From the NCBI GenBank assembly GCA_946633495.1, contig CAMPAX010000001.1, forward strand, positions 1-34,933: 34,933 nt of DNA. The letters run 5' to 3'. Position numbers and translations under genes: made by a program. The stretch comes from an uncultured Lachnospiraceae bacterium (GTDB taxonomy: Bacteria > Bacillota > Clostridia > Lachnospirales > Lachnospiraceae). Numbering within the stretch: position 1 is the first letter of the stretch; every line of letters begins with the position of its first letter. Shown in pieces: positions 33,357-34,933 of the stretch. The notes beneath the pieces were generated by a model. It had not been told where the DNA came from and searched no databases. It saw only the letters and a program-made list of their open reading frames with translations.

Positions 33357-34805
33357 ATGAAGAAATTCAAGAAACTGACAGCCTTTGCGCTGACAGCCGC
33401 TATGGCACTCAGCATGGCAGCATGCGGTTCCGGTTCTGACGGAACAACCGCATCCTCAGGTGGAGATACAAGTGCACCCGGCGGAGACACATCCGCCAGC
33501 AGCGAGCAGAGTACAAGCGGTGGCTCTGAATCCAAGCTCCCGAAGCATGAGGGCAGCGAGCCCCGTACCATCCGCATCGGTACATGGTATGACATTTACT
33601 ATGACAGCACACATAAGGACATCCATGATGACCCGTCTGTATCCGATGAGGAGCTGGCTCAGATGATGTTCGACAACCTGAAGCGCGTTGAGGAGAAGTA
33701 CAACGTACGTATCGAGTACGTGAACCTGACCTATGACGGAATTCAGGAGTCCATCAACACCTCCGTTCTGGCAGGTAAGCCGGACTGCGATATCTACCTT
33801 ACAGAGCCGGCATTCGGTATCCCTGCAGTTGCAAATGGATATGCAACCGATCTGTCCAAGGTTCTTCCGGCAGATGCAGATATCCTGACAGATCAGAACT
33901 ATCTGACAACCATCAATATCAACGGTCTTGAGGGAACTTACTTCATGCTGCCGGTTGGTGGAGAGTCCATTCCGGGTTCATCCTATGTTCTGTCCTTCAA
34001 CAAGAAGATGCTGGATGATGCAGGTCTTGAGAATCCGAACGCTCTTTATGAGAGAGGCGAGTGGACCTGGGAGAAGTGGAGAGAGTACCTGATGAAGCTG
34101 ACCAAGGATTCCGACGGCGACGGCGTTACAGACGTATACGGCTTCGGTTCCCGTTATGACTGGCTGTTCGAGTACCTCAACATGAGCAATGGTACCGCAG
34201 TTGCTTCCAACCAGAAAGAGAATCTGTCCAGCAAGGAAGTCGGCGAGACACTTGATTTCATCTACAACATGTACAACGTAGATCACGTAGCAAGACCGTG
34301 GAACGAGGAAGACTGGAATGATAACCAGAACGCCTATATCAACGGTGAAGTTGCATGCTGGTTCAGCCAGGCATGGATCGTAGACTCCAACAAGGATGCT
34401 GACGCAGGTCTTGAGGAGATCTGGGTTCCGTTCCCCATCGGACCGTCCGGCAACAAGGAAACAAACGCACGTAAGAATGCAGCATCCGGTGCAGCTTACT
34501 TTATCCCGCAGGGTGTAGAAGATCCGTATCTGGTATACATGGTATTCCAGGAGTACAAGGATTACTACGGAGATGACTTCGAGCAGAGAGATTACGTAAA
34601 TGACTGGTGGCACAACAACGCTCTGACCGAGGACAACTACAACGTAATGTACTATTGCGGCGAGAAGACCGGTATCGACCTTTGGAACGCTATGGGCGTT
34701 GACTATCAGTTCCCGCTTCTTCTGAAGGGTGAGCAGACAGCAGCACAGTTCCAGGAGACCAACAAGCAGCTTGTACAGACTGCGTTGGATAACATGTTTA
34801 AATAA
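33357..34805 (+). CDS. ABC sugar solute-binding lipoprotein
   Basis: The 482-residue lipoprotein has a lipobox MAAC (Cys23), a Ser/Gly/Thr-rich linker to about 65 and a family 1 solute-binding domain. It begins RTIRIGTWYDIYYDST and continues with DCDIYLTEPAFGIPAVANGY, YVLSFNKKMLDDAGLENP and ACWFSQAWIVDSN. A DSDGDGVTD segment (251-259) looks like a calcium loop of the kind seen in sugar-binding proteins. AAGGAGG (33340-33346) precedes ATG 33357. It follows the three-module lipoprotein by 37 bases and is the natural partner of the second permease pair. Ligand is unknown; mannooligosaccharides are likely from context. Codon use is of the highly expressed type, as in the preceding gene. Confidence 0.93.
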   Translation: MKKFKKLTAFALTAAMALSMAACGSGSDGTTASSGGDTSAPGGDTSASSEQSTSGGSESKLPKHEGSEPRTIRIGTWYDIYYDSTHKDIHDDPSVSDEELAQMMFDNLKRVEEKYNVRIEYVNLTYDGIQESINTSVLAGKPDCDIYLTEPAFGIPAVANGYATDLSKVLPADADILTDQNYLTTININGLEGTYFMLPVGGESIPGSSYVLSFNKKMLDDAGLENPNALYERGEWTWEKWREYLMKLTKDSDGDGVTDVYGFGSRYDWLFEYLNMSNGTAVASNQKENLSSKEVGETLDFIYNMYNVDHVARPWNEEDWNDNQNAYINGEVACWFSQAWIVDSNKDADAGLEEIWVPFPIGPSGNKETNARKNAASGAAYFIPQGVEDPYLVYMVFQEYKDYYGDDFEQRDYVNDWWHNNALTEDNYNVMYYCGEKTGIDLWNAMGVDYQFPLLLKGEQTAAQFQETNKQLVQTALDNMFK

Positions 34806-34928
34806 GCCATGCACATTCGCACGATATGCTGTGCGCGAGCTTGCTCGCAGGCACAGCCATATCGATGCGGATGTATACGGCGCAGCCGTACATCGACGGA
34901 TCCGAAGGATCCGGAGAGGTGGCATGGC
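34806..34928. repeat. nested multi-hairpin element at the right edge
   Basis: Outer arms GCCATGC (34806-34812) and GCATGGC (34922-34928) enclose three hairpins. The first is a stem of about 18 bp (34823-34863, with GCGAGC-TT-GCTCGC at its tip). The second is GATGT/ACATC with ACGGC/GCCGT (34870-34894). The third is GGATCC-GAA-GGATCC (34898-34912). It starts immediately after the solute-binding protein stop. It could be a REP/MITE-like element, a structured 3' end or an RNA gene. No T-run follows within the window. Confidence 0.6.
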
Positions 34929-34933
34929 GTGAA

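Noticed and set aside
18413..34805. ABC transporter ATPase gene
   Set aside because: I looked for Walker A and the LSGGQ signature in all predicted proteins of the cluster and found none. A shared ATPase elsewhere is assumed.
1..34933. tRNA or rRNA genes
   Set aside because: No cloverleaf with the GTTCGA-type T-loop or ribosomal RNA signature was noticed in the intergenic regions.

Overview
The window looks like a chromosomal segment of a fibre-degrading gut or rumen Firmicute, most likely a Lachnospiraceae-type Clostridium relative. This rests on gene content: a Roseburia-like beta-mannan pathway, LacI control, lipoprotein glycosidases, YesL/Yip1/DUF5696 proteins beside ABC permeases, strong AAGGAGG ribosome binding sites and a canonical TTGACA promoter. 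The genus cannot be settled from the sequence alone.

Region A (1-6305) is accessory DNA. A terminator at 101-138 closes off whatever lies upstream. It is followed by a repeat-rich non-coding stretch (161-391), an accessory ClpP-type protease subunit, a VirD4/TraG-type coupling ATPase without its membrane domain, and three hypothetical genes, the last with a 21-bp tandem repeat coding heptads. It reads as the remnant or edge of a conjugative element. No relaxase, integrase or attachment site is visible.

Region B (6331-6960, minus strand) is a TtcA/PP-loop type gene that appears to have lost an internal in-frame segment. A divergent intergenic region follows, with a strong promoter for the rightward genes.

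Region C (7157-18389, plus strand) is a beta-mannan/glucomannan utilisation locus: phosphohexomutase, cellobiose 2-epimerase, GH130 mannosylglucose phosphorylase, class I mannose-6-phosphate isomerase, cytoplasmic GH113, surface GH5 lipoprotein, LacI regulator, cytoplasmic NodB-type deacetylase and surface GH26 mannanase lipoprotein. The predicted flow is: GH26/GH5 cut the polymer outside; oligosaccharides are imported; GH113 and the deacetylase trim them; the epimerase turns mannobiose into mannosyl-glucose; GH130 phosphorolyses it to mannose-1-phosphate and glucose; the mutase and isomerase carry the phosphosugar to fructose-6-phosphate. A shared 17-bp motif lies just downstream of the mutase promoter and, inverted, upstream of GH26.

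Region D (18413-34805, plus strand) is the most unusual part. It is a tightly packed set holding a YesL-like protein, a 985-residue solute-binding protein with N-terminal beta-sandwich modules, two separate ABC permease pairs, a secreted NHL propeller-TPR-membrane protein, a Yip1-like protein, a large membrane-anchored DUF5696 protein with glycosidase-like features, a lipoprotein with three carbohydrate-binding-like repeats, and a conventional solute-binding lipoprotein. No ATPase is present, so a shared MsmK/MsmX-type ATPase is expected elsewhere. The set looks like a multi-component capture, processing and import machine for large glycans, coupled by position to the mannan locus. The window ends in a nested hairpin repeat (34806-34928).
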